Origin: Phenylobacterium sp. NIBR 498073
GTDB taxonomy: Bacteria; Pseudomonadota; Alphaproteobacteria; Caulobacterales; Caulobacteraceae
DNA length: 64,000 nt
Direction: 5' to 3'
NCBI RefSeq assembly: GCF_027286305.1
Contig: NZ_CP114599.1
Coordinates: 2,170,001 to 2,234,000, forward strand
Part shown: positions 55,906-63,561 of the stretch, one piece after another
How the letters are laid out: every line of letters begins with the position of its first letter
Numbering within the stretch: position 1 is the first letter of the stretch
The notes under the pieces: model-generated
Seen by the model: the letters and a program-made list of their open reading frames with translations, nothing else
Database searches by the model: none
Told to the model about the DNA's origin: nothing
Made by a program: the position numbers and the translations under genes

Positions 55906-56862
55906 TCAGTCGCGCAGCAGCGGCAGGGCCAGGCCCGAGACCGGCCGCGCGCTCAGCGCCTCGCGGCGGAAGCGGAACAGTTCGGCCGGGCGGCCGCCGG
56001 TCTCCGAATCCACCCGGCCCAGGCCCTCGACCAGCTCGGCCCGCTCCAGGGCGCGGCGGAAGTTCTGCTTGTGCAGCGGCACGCCGGCGATCGCCTCCAC
56101 CGCCCGCTGCAGGGCCGAGAGCGTGAAGGCCTCCGGCATCAGCTCGAACACCACCGGGCGGTACTTCAGCTTGCCGCGCAGCCGCGAAAGAGCGGTGGCC
56201 AGGATCCGGCGGTGGTCCGAGGCCATCGGCTCGCCCAGGGCCGCGGCCAGGGCCTCCGACGGCGCGCCCGGCGCCTCGGCGCGGTCGCGGGCCGCTTCGG
56301 GGGCGAGGCCCGCCTCATATAGCAGCTCGTAGCGCTCCAGCACCCGCTCCTCGTTCCAGGGCGCGCCGTCCAGCGCGAACAGCAGCCGGGCGCGGGCCAG
56401 CTTCTCCAGCCGCCCGCCGGCCCAGCGGCGCAGCGCCGGCTCGAGCACGTCAAGGGCTTCGGGGCGGCCCTCGCGCCAGTCCTCGTAGGGGAAGAACCGC
56501 GCCCAGTCGGCCCAGGCGGTGTCGGGGGCGGTGGTGTCGACCGGGGTCGGGGTCAGGCCCAGATAGCCGACCGAGATCACCCGCTCGGGGCCCGAGCCTT
56601 GCCCCATGTCGGCCAGCGGCGCGTCGCGGCCGCGGTCGCCGAAGGTGTAGAGCTGCTCGACATAGCCGAGGTCGAAGCGGGTCTGGGCGGTCACGAAGGC
56701 GCGCAGGGCCAGCTCGAAGGTGCGGTGGGCGTCGGGATCGAACGGGCCGAAGGGCAGGCCGGCCAGCTGGCCTTCTCGGCGCACGGTCAGGACCACGGCG
56801 TCGCCGTCGCGCACGGCGACGACCACGGCCGACAGTCCGATGACGACGGCGGCGGGCTCCAT
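55906..56862 (-). CDS. Nudix-type regulator, NrtR-like
   Basis: 318 residues from ATG 56862, overlapping the phosphatase stop by one base (TGATG). The N-terminal Nudix-fold region is MEPAAVVIGLSAVVVAVRDG and VVLTVRREGQLAG, but the GX5EX7REUXEE box is degenerate in FELALRAFVTAQTRFDLG. The C-terminus has a winged-helix-like segment (LSALQRAVEAIAGVPLHKQN, FRRALERAELVEGLG) as in NrtR repressors of NAD genes, whose Nudix domain senses ADP-ribose rather than hydrolysing it. A NAD-related regulatory role is therefore inferred. It is last in an HD/phosphatase operon. Confidence 0.75.
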   Translation of the reverse strand: MEPAAVVIGLSAVVVAVRDGDAVVLTVRREGQLAGLPFGPFDPDAHRTFELALRAFVTAQTRFDLGYVEQLYTFGDRGRDAPLADMGQGSGPERVISVGYLGLTPTPVDTTAPDTAWADWARFFPYEDWREGRPEALDVLEPALRRWAGGRLEKLARARLLFALDGAPWNEERVLERYELLYEAGLAPEAARDRAEAPGAPSEALAAALGEPMASDHRRILATALSRLRGKLKYRPVVFELMPEAFTLSALQRAVEAIAGVPLHKQNFRRALERAELVEGLGRVDSETGGRPAELFRFRREALSARPVSGLALPLLRD

Positions 56863-57374
56863 CAGTGGGCGGCCGAGAAGTCGAAGGGCACGCCGTAGCC
56901 GCTGTATTCGTAGTCGCCCATCGCCTCGACCGCGTCGACCATGCGCCCGCGGCGGCCAAGGATGTCGTCGGCCAGCGCGATGATCTTGCGGTTGGGATAG
57001 GCGTGCTTGGCGGCGCGGCGCATGCGCATGGCGATCAGGTGCTCGTCGGCTTGCGGATTGCGATCGCAGGCCAGGATGAAGGCGCTGGCGCTGGAGCGGC
57101 TGATCCCGGCCCAGCAGTGGACGATCATCGGGGTGCGGGCGTCCCAGGCGCGGCCGAAGGCCAGCAGCCGGTGGACCAGGTCGGCGCTGGGCAGGATCAG
57201 GCCCTCGGTCGGCTCGGCGATGTCGTTGACCGACAGGCGCAGGTGGTGGTCCGGCGGCAGGCCGGCCGGGGTCTCGATCATGCTGGCGGCGTCCAGCAGG
57301 GTGATCATGTGCGAGGGGGCGCGGGCCGCGATGATCGCGGGCACCTCGGCCAGTCCGCAGACAATCAGGGTCAT
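56862..57374 (-). CDS. Protein-tyrosine-phosphatase-like protein
   Basis: 170 residues from ATG 57374. The phosphatase signature CX5R is HCWAGISRSSAS: nucleophile Cys87 and Arg93, followed by two serines. SVNDIAEPTEGLILPSADL may carry the general acid. The start (MTLIVCGLAEVPAII) and end (YSGYGVPFDFSAAH) resemble small cysteine phosphatases found in alphaproteobacteria. It hydrolyses a phosphoester, either phosphotyrosine or a small molecule. It is 4 bases after the HD gene's stop and overlaps the next gene by 1 base. Confidence 0.85.
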   Translation of the reverse strand: MTLIVCGLAEVPAIIAARAPSHMITLLDAASMIETPAGLPPDHHLRLSVNDIAEPTEGLILPSADLVHRLLAFGRAWDARTPMIVHCWAGISRSSASAFILACDRNPQADEHLIAMRMRRAAKHAYPNRKIIALADDILGRRGRMVDAVEAMGDYEYSGYGVPFDFSAAH

Positions 57375-57378
57375 TGCG

Positions 57379-58029
57379 CTACTCGGTGTCGAAGGCGGCG
57401 TCGGCCGAGGCGGTGGCGAATCCCGCCGCCTCGGACAGCACATTGTAACGCTGAATGTAACGGCTTTGCGCCTGGGCCGGGGGCAGGGGGTCGATGGTCA
57501 GTTCGTAGCCGGCCGGCGGGGCGCCGAAGAACTCCAGCGCCTCCTTGTGGCTGAAGCCGGCCAGCTGCGTGGCCTCGAAGAAGGCGCAGGCGCGGTCGGC
57601 CTGCTTGATCAGCTTCTTGATCGCGACCGGGGCCTTGGCGGGAATGCCGAAGCGGACGTGGATCGCGGTCTCCAGCCGCTCCTCGAATTTCTTATAATCC
57701 ACGCCCAGCGCCGCCTTGAACGGGCTGATCATGTCCCCGATCACATACTCCGAGGCGTCGTGCAGCAAAGCCGCCAGCCGCCAGCGCGGATCGAGGTCGG
57801 GCTGGATGTGCGCGCAGATCTCTTCGACCACCACCGAGTGCTGGGCGACCGAGAAGGCGTGCTCGCCGGTGGTCTGGCCGTTCCAGCGCGCGACCCGGGC
57901 CAGGCCGTGGGCGATGTCCTCGATCTCGATGTCCATCGGCGAGGGGTCCAGCAGATCGAGTCTGCGCCCCGAAAGCATCCGCTGCCAGGCGCGCGGTTCC
58001 TTGCGCGATGTACGCAGCCCTTTGCTCAC
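57379..58029 (-). CDS. HD-domain nucleotidase, YfbR-like
   Basis: 216 residues from GTG 58029; GGAAGGA lies 8 bases upstream and the family-type start SKGLRTSRKEPRAWQRMLS follows it. The HD motif is LLHDASEYVIGD (His90, Asp91), with metal-binding histidines expected in WNGQTTGEHAFSVAQHSVVV (His57, His64) and a later Asp in KQADRACAFFEA. YfbR-like enzymes hydrolyse deoxynucleoside monophosphates. It heads a tight operon with a phosphatase and NrtR-like regulator. The C-terminus AQSRYIQRYNVLSEA is unremarkable. Confidence 0.82.
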   Translation of the reverse strand: MSKGLRTSRKEPRAWQRMLSGRRLDLLDPSPMDIEIEDIAHGLARVARWNGQTTGEHAFSVAQHSVVVEEICAHIQPDLDPRWRLAALLHDASEYVIGDMISPFKAALGVDYKKFEERLETAIHVRFGIPAKAPVAIKKLIKQADRACAFFEATQLAGFSHKEALEFFGAPPAGYELTIDPLPPAQAQSRYIQRYNVLSEAAGFATASADAAFDTE

Positions 58030-58073
58030 CGATGCGTTCCTTCCATAGTCAAGGTCGTGAACTGACCCAGGAC

Positions 58074-58087
58074 TTGCCAAAGATCAA
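58074..58087. promoter_or_regulatory. FNR/FixK-like site, imperfect
   Basis: TTGCC-AAAG-ATCAA matches TTGAT-N4-ATCAA at 8 of 10 defined positions. It lies 60 bases upstream of ATG 58148, a usual activator position. Confidence 0.5.
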
Positions 58088-58147
58088 TGCGCGGCGTGCG
58101 ATTGAGGCTCCAGATGGCGGGCAGGCCGGGTCGAGAAAGGAACTGCG

Positions 58148-58960
58148 ATGAGCTGGGCTAGGATCATGGCGCCCTTGTCAGGTGGAGAAGGCGACAAGGC
58201 CGTGATAGCCGCCGCGGCCAAACTCGCCGAGCCGTTCGGCGCCGAGCTGGCGGGCGTCTACACCCCTGCCGACGTCGCCGACGTGATGCCGTGGATGGGT
58301 GAAGGATTCCTGGGCGGGGTGCAGACCACCGCCCTGGAGTCGCTGAAGGAAGCCGCCGTCGCCGGCGAGAGGAACGCCCGCGCCGCCATGGCCGCGACGC
58401 CCTACGCCAAGGCGCAGTTCACCGCCTTGCAGACCCCGGTATGGGCCGGTCTGTCGGCCGAGAGCCGGTTGTCTGACGTGGTCGTCTTCAACAACGATTC
58501 CGCGCGTGGTCGCGGCCCGCTGGCCGAGGCCTTCCAACAGATGGTGGCCGACGAGCAACGGCCGGTGCTGGTGGCCCGCGACGGCTTCGCCGTGGGCGGC
58601 CCGATCGCAGTCGCCTGGGACGGGGGCAAGGAGGCCTCGCGCGCCGCCCGGCTGGCGATGCCGCTGCTGGAAAAATCCAAGCATGTCGTGATCCTGGCCG
58701 CGCCGAAGGCGACCTCGCGCAGCTTCGATCCGCACCGGTTGCAGGCCTATTACGCCGCTCGCGGCGTGAAGGCCGATGTCGACGTCCTGCCCGACAGCGG
58801 CGACGCCGCGCCGTTGCTGCTCTATGCAGCCAGCAAGGTCGGGGCGGGCATCCTGGTCGCCGGCGCGTTCGGTCATCCGCGGCTGCAGGAGTTCATCTTC
58901 GGCGGCACCACCCGCACTCTGCTGTCGGCCGAGCAGCCGTCACTCTTCCTTTCCCACTAG
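58148..58960 (+). CDS. Universal stress protein (UspA family)
   Basis: 270 residues, so a tandem or extended UspA architecture: half one begins ARIMAPLSGGEGDKAVIAAA and half two GPIAVAWDGGKEASRAARLA. The ATP-binding motif G-x2-G-x9-G(S/T) is suggested by GAGILVAGAFGHPRLQEFIF, followed by GGTTRTLLS. USPs aid survival under starvation, low oxygen and other stress. The start has an AAAGGA ribosome site. The FixK-like box upstream suggests oxygen control. A hypothetical gene follows after 17 bases. Confidence 0.88.
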   Translation: MSWARIMAPLSGGEGDKAVIAAAAKLAEPFGAELAGVYTPADVADVMPWMGEGFLGGVQTTALESLKEAAVAGERNARAAMAATPYAKAQFTALQTPVWAGLSAESRLSDVVVFNNDSARGRGPLAEAFQQMVADEQRPVLVARDGFAVGGPIAVAWDGGKEASRAARLAMPLLEKSKHVVILAAPKATSRSFDPHRLQAYYAARGVKADVDVLPDSGDAAPLLLYAASKVGAGILVAGAFGHPRLQEFIFGGTTRTLLSAEQPSLFLSH

Positions 58961-58977
58961 AGCTTGAGGTTCAGGAC

Positions 58978-59352
58978 ATGACTTTGTCGCGCATCGTGAT
59001 GCGGCTCGCCCGCAATCCCGGCACTGAATTCGCCGGCGGCGACGATCACCGTGGCTACGCCCTGACCGCCCCGCTGACGCCGGACGGCTTGCTCGACGCC
59101 GACGCCTACACCAAGGCGCGGTCGGAGTGCGTGGTGCGGCGCTTCGCCCCCGACGAGGACGCCGCCGACGGCCGTCTGGCGCGTCGCGGCGCCCGCTGGT
59201 TCTTCGACTATGACGACGAAGACGCCTCCGACGACGAGCCTGTGCACCGCTTGGGCGAGCATCGCTTCGCGGTCGGCGAATACGTCACCGTCACCGACGA
59301 GGACGGGCGGCCGCTAACCTACAAGGTCGTCGAGGTTCAGGCGGCCGACTAG
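58978..59352 (+). CDS. Hypothetical acidic protein
   Basis: 124 residues. It begins MTLSRIVMRLARNPGTEFAG and is rich in Asp/Glu (DYDDEDASDDEPVHRLGEHR). Conserved-looking strands include AVGEYVTVTDEDGRPLTYKV. It resembles conserved small proteins of alphaproteobacteria of unknown role. It follows the universal stress protein by 17 bases and is probably co-expressed. Its last bases overlap the convergent lipoprotein gene by 4 bases. Confidence 0.65.
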   Translation: MTLSRIVMRLARNPGTEFAGGDDHRGYALTAPLTPDGLLDADAYTKARSECVVRRFAPDEDAADGRLARRGARWFFDYDDEDASDDEPVHRLGEHRFAVGEYVTVTDEDGRPLTYKVVEVQAAD

Positions 59353-60134
59353 ACGCCGCCGTTGCGGCGAACCAGTTCCTGGACGTCGTGGTAGATTTTG
59401 TCGCCGGACTCTGTGTCGAGCTTGGAGCGGACCTTGGCCACGGTCAGCGGGCCGTTCTTCGGCCCGCCCGCCTCAAAGCCGACATAGCGATAGCCGGCCG
59501 GCAGATCCTTGCCCGTATAGATGAAGGTGGCTCGCAGGCCGCGCTTCTCGCGCGACAGCGCTTCGCCCCGCATTCTGACGTCCCGGTAGATGTTCACGGT
59601 GGTGTCTTCGCCGTCGGCGTCGACATGCAGCGGTCCGATGCGGACATTGGCGCTGTCGCCTTCCTCGGACACGTGGATGCCCGGCAGGTCGATGCGATTG
59701 CTGCCCGCGTCGTCGAGTCGGGCCGCGGGGAGGGCGACGCCGGCGTCGGCGGCGGCCTCGGCGTGGACGCGGGCGACCTCGGCGGCCATGGCCCCGACGT
59801 TCGCCTTCGCCGCGGCGACCTCGGCGATCTTGGCGCCGGTCTCGGCCTGAGCCGCTTCAGCTTCCGGAGTCATTGGGCCGGGCGTACTGCGCAGGTCGGC
59901 CTCGATCTTGGCCAAGGTCTGCTGTGGGGTGCCGACGACGGGTGTCAGCTCAAGGTTGACCTCGGCGCCGTCTGACGAACGGTAGGCGCACGACTTGCCG
60001 TCCTCGGCGATGCTGATCCGGGTCAATTCGCCTTCTGTGGCGGGGCAGTCGAGCTTGGCGACGGCGCGCGGCGCCTCTCCGGTGCAGCCCGCCAGGGCGA
60101 GCGCCGATCCGACGAGTAGAAGTGCAGCCTTCAT
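59349..60134 (-). CDS. Lipoprotein of unknown function
   Basis: 261 residues. Lipobox LALAGC gives Cys16 as the modified residue. The mature part has a helical Ala/Glu-rich region (EAAQAETGAKIAEVAAAKAN, AAEVARVHAEAA), then a beta-rich domain (RIGPLHVDADGEDTTVNIYRD, GLRATFIYTGKDLPAGYRYV) and a final basic helix. No family recognised. The ribosome site GGAG is inside the stem of the upstream terminator, 10 bases before the ATG. It may be anchored in the outer membrane. Confidence 0.7.
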   Translation of the reverse strand: MKAALLLVGSALALAGCTGEAPRAVAKLDCPATEGELTRISIAEDGKSCAYRSSDGAEVNLELTPVVGTPQQTLAKIEADLRSTPGPMTPEAEAAQAETGAKIAEVAAAKANVGAMAAEVARVHAEAAADAGVALPAARLDDAGSNRIDLPGIHVSEEGDSANVRIGPLHVDADGEDTTVNIYRDVRMRGEALSREKRGLRATFIYTGKDLPAGYRYVGFEAGGPKNGPLTVAKVRSKLDTESGDKIYHDVQELVRRNGGV

Positions 60135-60137
60135 ACG

Positions 60138-60178
60138 AAAAACGCTCCGGTCATGTCATGGCGACGGTGACCGGAGCG
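60138..60178 (-). terminator. Terminator of moxR overlapping the lipoprotein leader
   Basis: An 11-bp stem (60143-60153 with 60168-60178), 14-base loop, and on the minus strand five T residues. The T tract ends 3 bases before the lipoprotein ATG, and the lipoprotein Shine-Dalgarno (GGAG) is within the stem. Confidence 0.75.
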
Positions 60179-60209
60179 CTTTGAAACGTCGAGTGAATTC
60201 GCCGTAAGC

Positions 60210-61082
60210 CTATTGCTGGCCCGGGCGGCTCCCGGCGCCTTCGCGGCGGGCGAGGAAGGCGAGGCGTTCGAACAGGTGGACGTCCTGCTCGTTCTTCAGC
60301 AGCGCGCCATGCAGGGGCGGGATCAGCTTGGTCGGATCCTTTTCCTTCAGCGCGTTCTCGTCGATGTCCTCGACCATCAGCAGCTTCAGCCAGTCGAGCA
60401 GCTCCGAGGTCGACGGCTTCTTCTTCAGGCCCGGCACCTTGCGCATGTCGTAGAAAATGCGCAGCGCCTCGGCGACGAGCTTCTGCTTGATGCCCGGATA
60501 GTGCACCTCGACGATCTCGTTCATCGTGTCGGCGTCGGGGAAGCGGATGTAGTGGAAGAAGCAGCGGCGCAGGAAGGCGTCCGGCAGTTCCTTTTCATTG
60601 TTTGAGGTGATGATCACGATCGGGCGGACCACCGCCTTGATCGTCTCGTTGGTCTCGTAGACGTAGAATTCCATCCGATCGAGCTCCTGCAGGAGGTCGT
60701 TGGGGAATTCGATGTCGGCCTTGTCGATCTCATCGATCAACAGGATCGGGCGCTTGTCGGAGGTGAACGCCTCCCAGAGCTTGCCCTTCTTGATGTAGTT
60801 GCGGACGTCCTTGACGCGCTCGTCGCCGAGCTGGCTGTCGCGCAGGCGGCTGACCGCGTCGTATTCGTAGAGGCCCTGCTGAGCCTTGGTGGTCGACTTG
60901 ATGTGCCAAGTGATCAGCTCGGCGTCGAGCGCCTTGGCGATCTCGTATGCGAGCACGGTCTTACCGGTGCCCGGTTCGCCCTTGATCAGCAGGGGCCGTT
61001 CCAGCGCAACAGCGGCGTTGACGGCGACCTTCAGGTCCTCGGTGGCGACGTAATTGTCGGTGCCTTCAAAACGCTGGCTCAT
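60210..61082 (-). CDS. MoxR-type AAA ATPase
   Basis: 290 residues from ATG 61082. Walker A is GEPGTGKT (35-42), Walker B LLIDEIDKAD, sensor region ITSNNEKELPDAFLRRC. MoxR ATPases act as chaperones that assemble metal or envelope protein complexes, usually with a VWA-domain partner coded next to them. Here no VWA gene follows; the next downstream gene is the lipoprotein. The C-terminal lid domain is present (STSELLDWLKLLMVEDID). Start chosen at MSQRFEGTDNYVATEDLKVA because upstream codons look unconserved. Confidence 0.9.
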   Translation of the reverse strand: MSQRFEGTDNYVATEDLKVAVNAAVALERPLLIKGEPGTGKTVLAYEIAKALDAELITWHIKSTTKAQQGLYEYDAVSRLRDSQLGDERVKDVRNYIKKGKLWEAFTSDKRPILLIDEIDKADIEFPNDLLQELDRMEFYVYETNETIKAVVRPIVIITSNNEKELPDAFLRRCFFHYIRFPDADTMNEIVEVHYPGIKQKLVAEALRIFYDMRKVPGLKKKPSTSELLDWLKLLMVEDIDENALKEKDPTKLIPPLHGALLKNEQDVHLFERLAFLARREGAGSRPGQQ

Positions 61083-61225
61083 TCGCGCTCCTTGCGACGG
61101 GCGAGTATGGCGCCCGCTTTCGAACAAATGTTTCAACCTGGGGCCAAACTAAAGACCCAAGCGGGACATTCAAGCTGATTGAGCGGTGTTCCGCGGCCTT
61201 TATCGCAAAAGGTCGCGGGGTTTCC

Positions 61226-61762
61226 CTAGCGTCGGGGGAGGGTGACCGAGACCGGATCGGATGCGGGAAAGGTGTCCTCAAGGCCAATCTCCAGCGCCCG
61301 TTCGGCGCGCGCATCGAGCTTGTCGGCGGCCGCATAGCCCATGCGCCGCAGATCCTCGTCGCTGAGCGCCTTGGACTGGAAGTTGGTGAAATCGTCCTCG
61401 CCGCCGGCGACCAGGTCGGCGTCGGCGACCTCGTCCAGGCCGTCGATCGAATCGGGCTCGACCTGATCGTCGTCAAACTCCTCGTCGTCGTCGAAATCGT
61501 CGGCCGAGGCGCGATAGTTGAGCTCGTCGTCCTCTTCCAGGGCGTCGACGTCGAACTCCTCCTCGTCGAAATCGGCCGCATCCATTGACCGGCCCTCATC
61601 TGCGTCGCGATCGCCATAGGCGCGGGTCGCGTCGAACAGGTCAGGCATTTCCTCGAAGGTCCGCATCTCGCCGACCTGCTCACGGTCATCGAGGTTGGCT
61701 TCGTCAAACGTCTCGGCGTTGTCCTGGTCGTCGTAGCCGTCGTCTTCCCGCAGGCCCGGCAT
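61226..61762 (-). CDS. Highly acidic protein of unknown function
   Basis: 178 residues with about 30% Asp/Glu (DDGYDDQDNAETFDEANLDD, DDFDDDEEFDDDQVEPDSID). The C-terminus is ordered: ALSDEDLRRMGYAAADKLDA then RALEIGLEDTFPASDPVSVT. The LEDTFPASDP end recurs in small alphaproteobacterial proteins of unknown role. The acidic tract could bind metal, basic proteins or mimic nucleic acid; no such role is shown. Spacing to the MoxR start is 143 bases on the same strand. Confidence 0.7.
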   Translation of the reverse strand: MPGLREDDGYDDQDNAETFDEANLDDREQVGEMRTFEEMPDLFDATRAYGDRDADEGRSMDAADFDEEEFDVDALEEDDELNYRASADDFDDDEEFDDDQVEPDSIDGLDEVADADLVAGGEDDFTNFQSKALSDEDLRRMGYAAADKLDARAERALEIGLEDTFPASDPVSVTLPRR

Positions 61763-61810
61763 GATCGCTCTCCTGGCTTCGAGCGTCCGCGACGGACGCG
61801 CGTCGCCGGA

Positions 61811-63559
61811 TCAACCCGTCGCGACGGCTCGCGTTCCCGCTTCGACGGCCTGAGCGAGGTCGGACGCGATCTGGCCCATGACTGAGGCCCAATCGCCAGG
61901 CGTGTCCGGCGAGTAGGCGCGCACCTGACTGTACCAGGGGTAGCGATCCGTCCCGAGACGGGTCCAGGCCGATTCGACCGCGATCAGCCAGGCCGGCGCC
62001 CCGCTCGCTGCTGCGATGTTGAAGCTGGCGTTGGAGAAGCCGATCACGAGGTCGAGCGCGGCGGACAGGGCGGCGACATCGTCCAGGTCGTTGCGCAGGT
62101 CGATCCCGACCGGTTGGTGGATTTCAACTCCGAACGCTTCGCGGGCGTGGGCGATGGCCCCGGACTGATCACCGTACTGGAGGTTGACGAACGTTATCCC
62201 GGGCGTCTGCAGGACCTCTCGCCAGTCGTCAAACGGGGCGAAGTAGAGGTGACGACTGGAGTCGATGACCAGGCTGGTCCACAGCACCCCGACCTTGATG
62301 CCGGGGAGGGCAGAGAGCGCTTCGCGCCAGTGTTGCACCCGAGCTGGATCGGGCTTCAGGTAGCCTGCCGGTCGGTTCGGAAATTGGCCGAGGGTGGCGC
62401 GGTGCGTCTTCAACATCGCCCCGAGCGGCGCCCAGAGGTCGATGCCGCCCCAATCCTTGATGAACTGCGCGCCGCGGAAGGCGCGGCCGTCGCTCTTCAA
62501 GGTGGCGTGCGGCCCGAAGCGGACGGTAGGATAGCTGCGCTGGAACAGCGGAAGCAGCCGGTCGGTGACGGCGACCGTCAGGCGGCCTTCCGGCCCTAGT
62601 TCGGCAAGCACGTCATCGATGACGTTGGCGAAGAGGATCTCGTCGCCGAGGCCCTGCTCTCCGAACAGCATCAGGTGACGCCCGGCAAGATCAATTCCCG
62701 GCGTCCAGCGCGGCCGGTCGACGACGAAGTGAATCGGCTCGGCGTAGGTCGGCTCGAGCCGAGCGTCATAGCAGTTCCAGCCCTCGGTCAGTTCACTGCG
62801 GGCGAGCAGCATGGTCGAGAGCGCGAACCGCATCATCGAGCTGTCCTGCGGGACGTCGGACAGTTCGATCGCACGCCGGCAATGGGCGATGGCCTCGTCG
62901 TGCCGGCGCTGCGTGAAGAGGATGTTGGCGAGGTTGTAGTGCGCCTTGGCGTAGTCGGGCTCGAGCCGCAGGGCCTCGCTGTAGAATATCTCGGCCTGGT
63001 CGATGTCGCCCTGGTCGCCGACGATGGTGCCCAGGGTCAGCCACAGCATGGCCGACTCGGGTTCGGCGGTCAGCGCCACACGCAGGACGTCGATGGCCTC
63101 GTCGAAGCGCATCTGACGTCGCAGCAGGGCCCCCAGATTGTTCGACGGCTCGCGCGCGCCGACTTTGTAGCTCAGGCAATGGCGAAACAGCGCCTCGGCC
63201 TGGGGCAACATGTCCAGCTTGAAGGCGAGGCGGCCGAGGTCGTGGGCGATATCAGGGTCGGCCGGGGACAACGACAAGGCCCGCTCATAGGCGTCGAGCG
63301 CCGGGCCACGCTGGTTCAGCTTGTCGCGTCCGATGCCCAGGAGGTGCCATCCCAGCACCAGGGCCGGATCGTGGGTCAGCGCTTCCTCAGCGGCCGTGCA
63401 GGCTTCGACGAAGCGGTCGGCGTTGGCGTGCTCCAGCGCGACCTGCAGGGACTTCAGAGCCTCCCGTGTCGCGGTCGCCTTGGCGATCTCGGCGCTCAGG
63501 CGCGCGAGCTTTTCCGGGGCGGCGGCGTCGCCGACGGGACCTTCATCGAACGTCGCCAC
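61811..63559 (-). CDS. TPR-repeat glycosyltransferase, FlmG-like
   Basis: 582 residues from GTG 63559. Residues about 40-290 are tetratricopeptide repeats (GPALDAYERALSLSPADPD, AMLWLTLGTIVGDQGDIDQA, EIFYSEALRLEPDYAKAHYN). The C-terminal domain is GT-B-like, with LFGEQGLGDEILFANVIDD, GVLWTSLVIDSSRHLYFAPF and a nucleotide-sugar site suggested by FSNASFNIAAASGAPAWLI. This arrangement matches FlmG of Caulobacter, which attaches sugar to flagellin. Target and sugar here are inferred only. Its start overlaps the upstream paralogue's stop by a few bases (stop at 63562-63564). Confidence 0.82.
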   Translation of the reverse strand: MATFDEGPVGDAAAPEKLARLSAEIAKATATREALKSLQVALEHANADRFVEACTAAEEALTHDPALVLGWHLLGIGRDKLNQRGPALDAYERALSLSPADPDIAHDLGRLAFKLDMLPQAEALFRHCLSYKVGAREPSNNLGALLRRQMRFDEAIDVLRVALTAEPESAMLWLTLGTIVGDQGDIDQAEIFYSEALRLEPDYAKAHYNLANILFTQRRHDEAIAHCRRAIELSDVPQDSSMMRFALSTMLLARSELTEGWNCYDARLEPTYAEPIHFVVDRPRWTPGIDLAGRHLMLFGEQGLGDEILFANVIDDVLAELGPEGRLTVAVTDRLLPLFQRSYPTVRFGPHATLKSDGRAFRGAQFIKDWGGIDLWAPLGAMLKTHRATLGQFPNRPAGYLKPDPARVQHWREALSALPGIKVGVLWTSLVIDSSRHLYFAPFDDWREVLQTPGITFVNLQYGDQSGAIAHAREAFGVEIHQPVGIDLRNDLDDVAALSAALDLVIGFSNASFNIAAASGAPAWLIAVESAWTRLGTDRYPWYSQVRAYSPDTPGDWASVMGQIASDLAQAVEAGTRAVATG

Positions 63560-63561
63560 GG

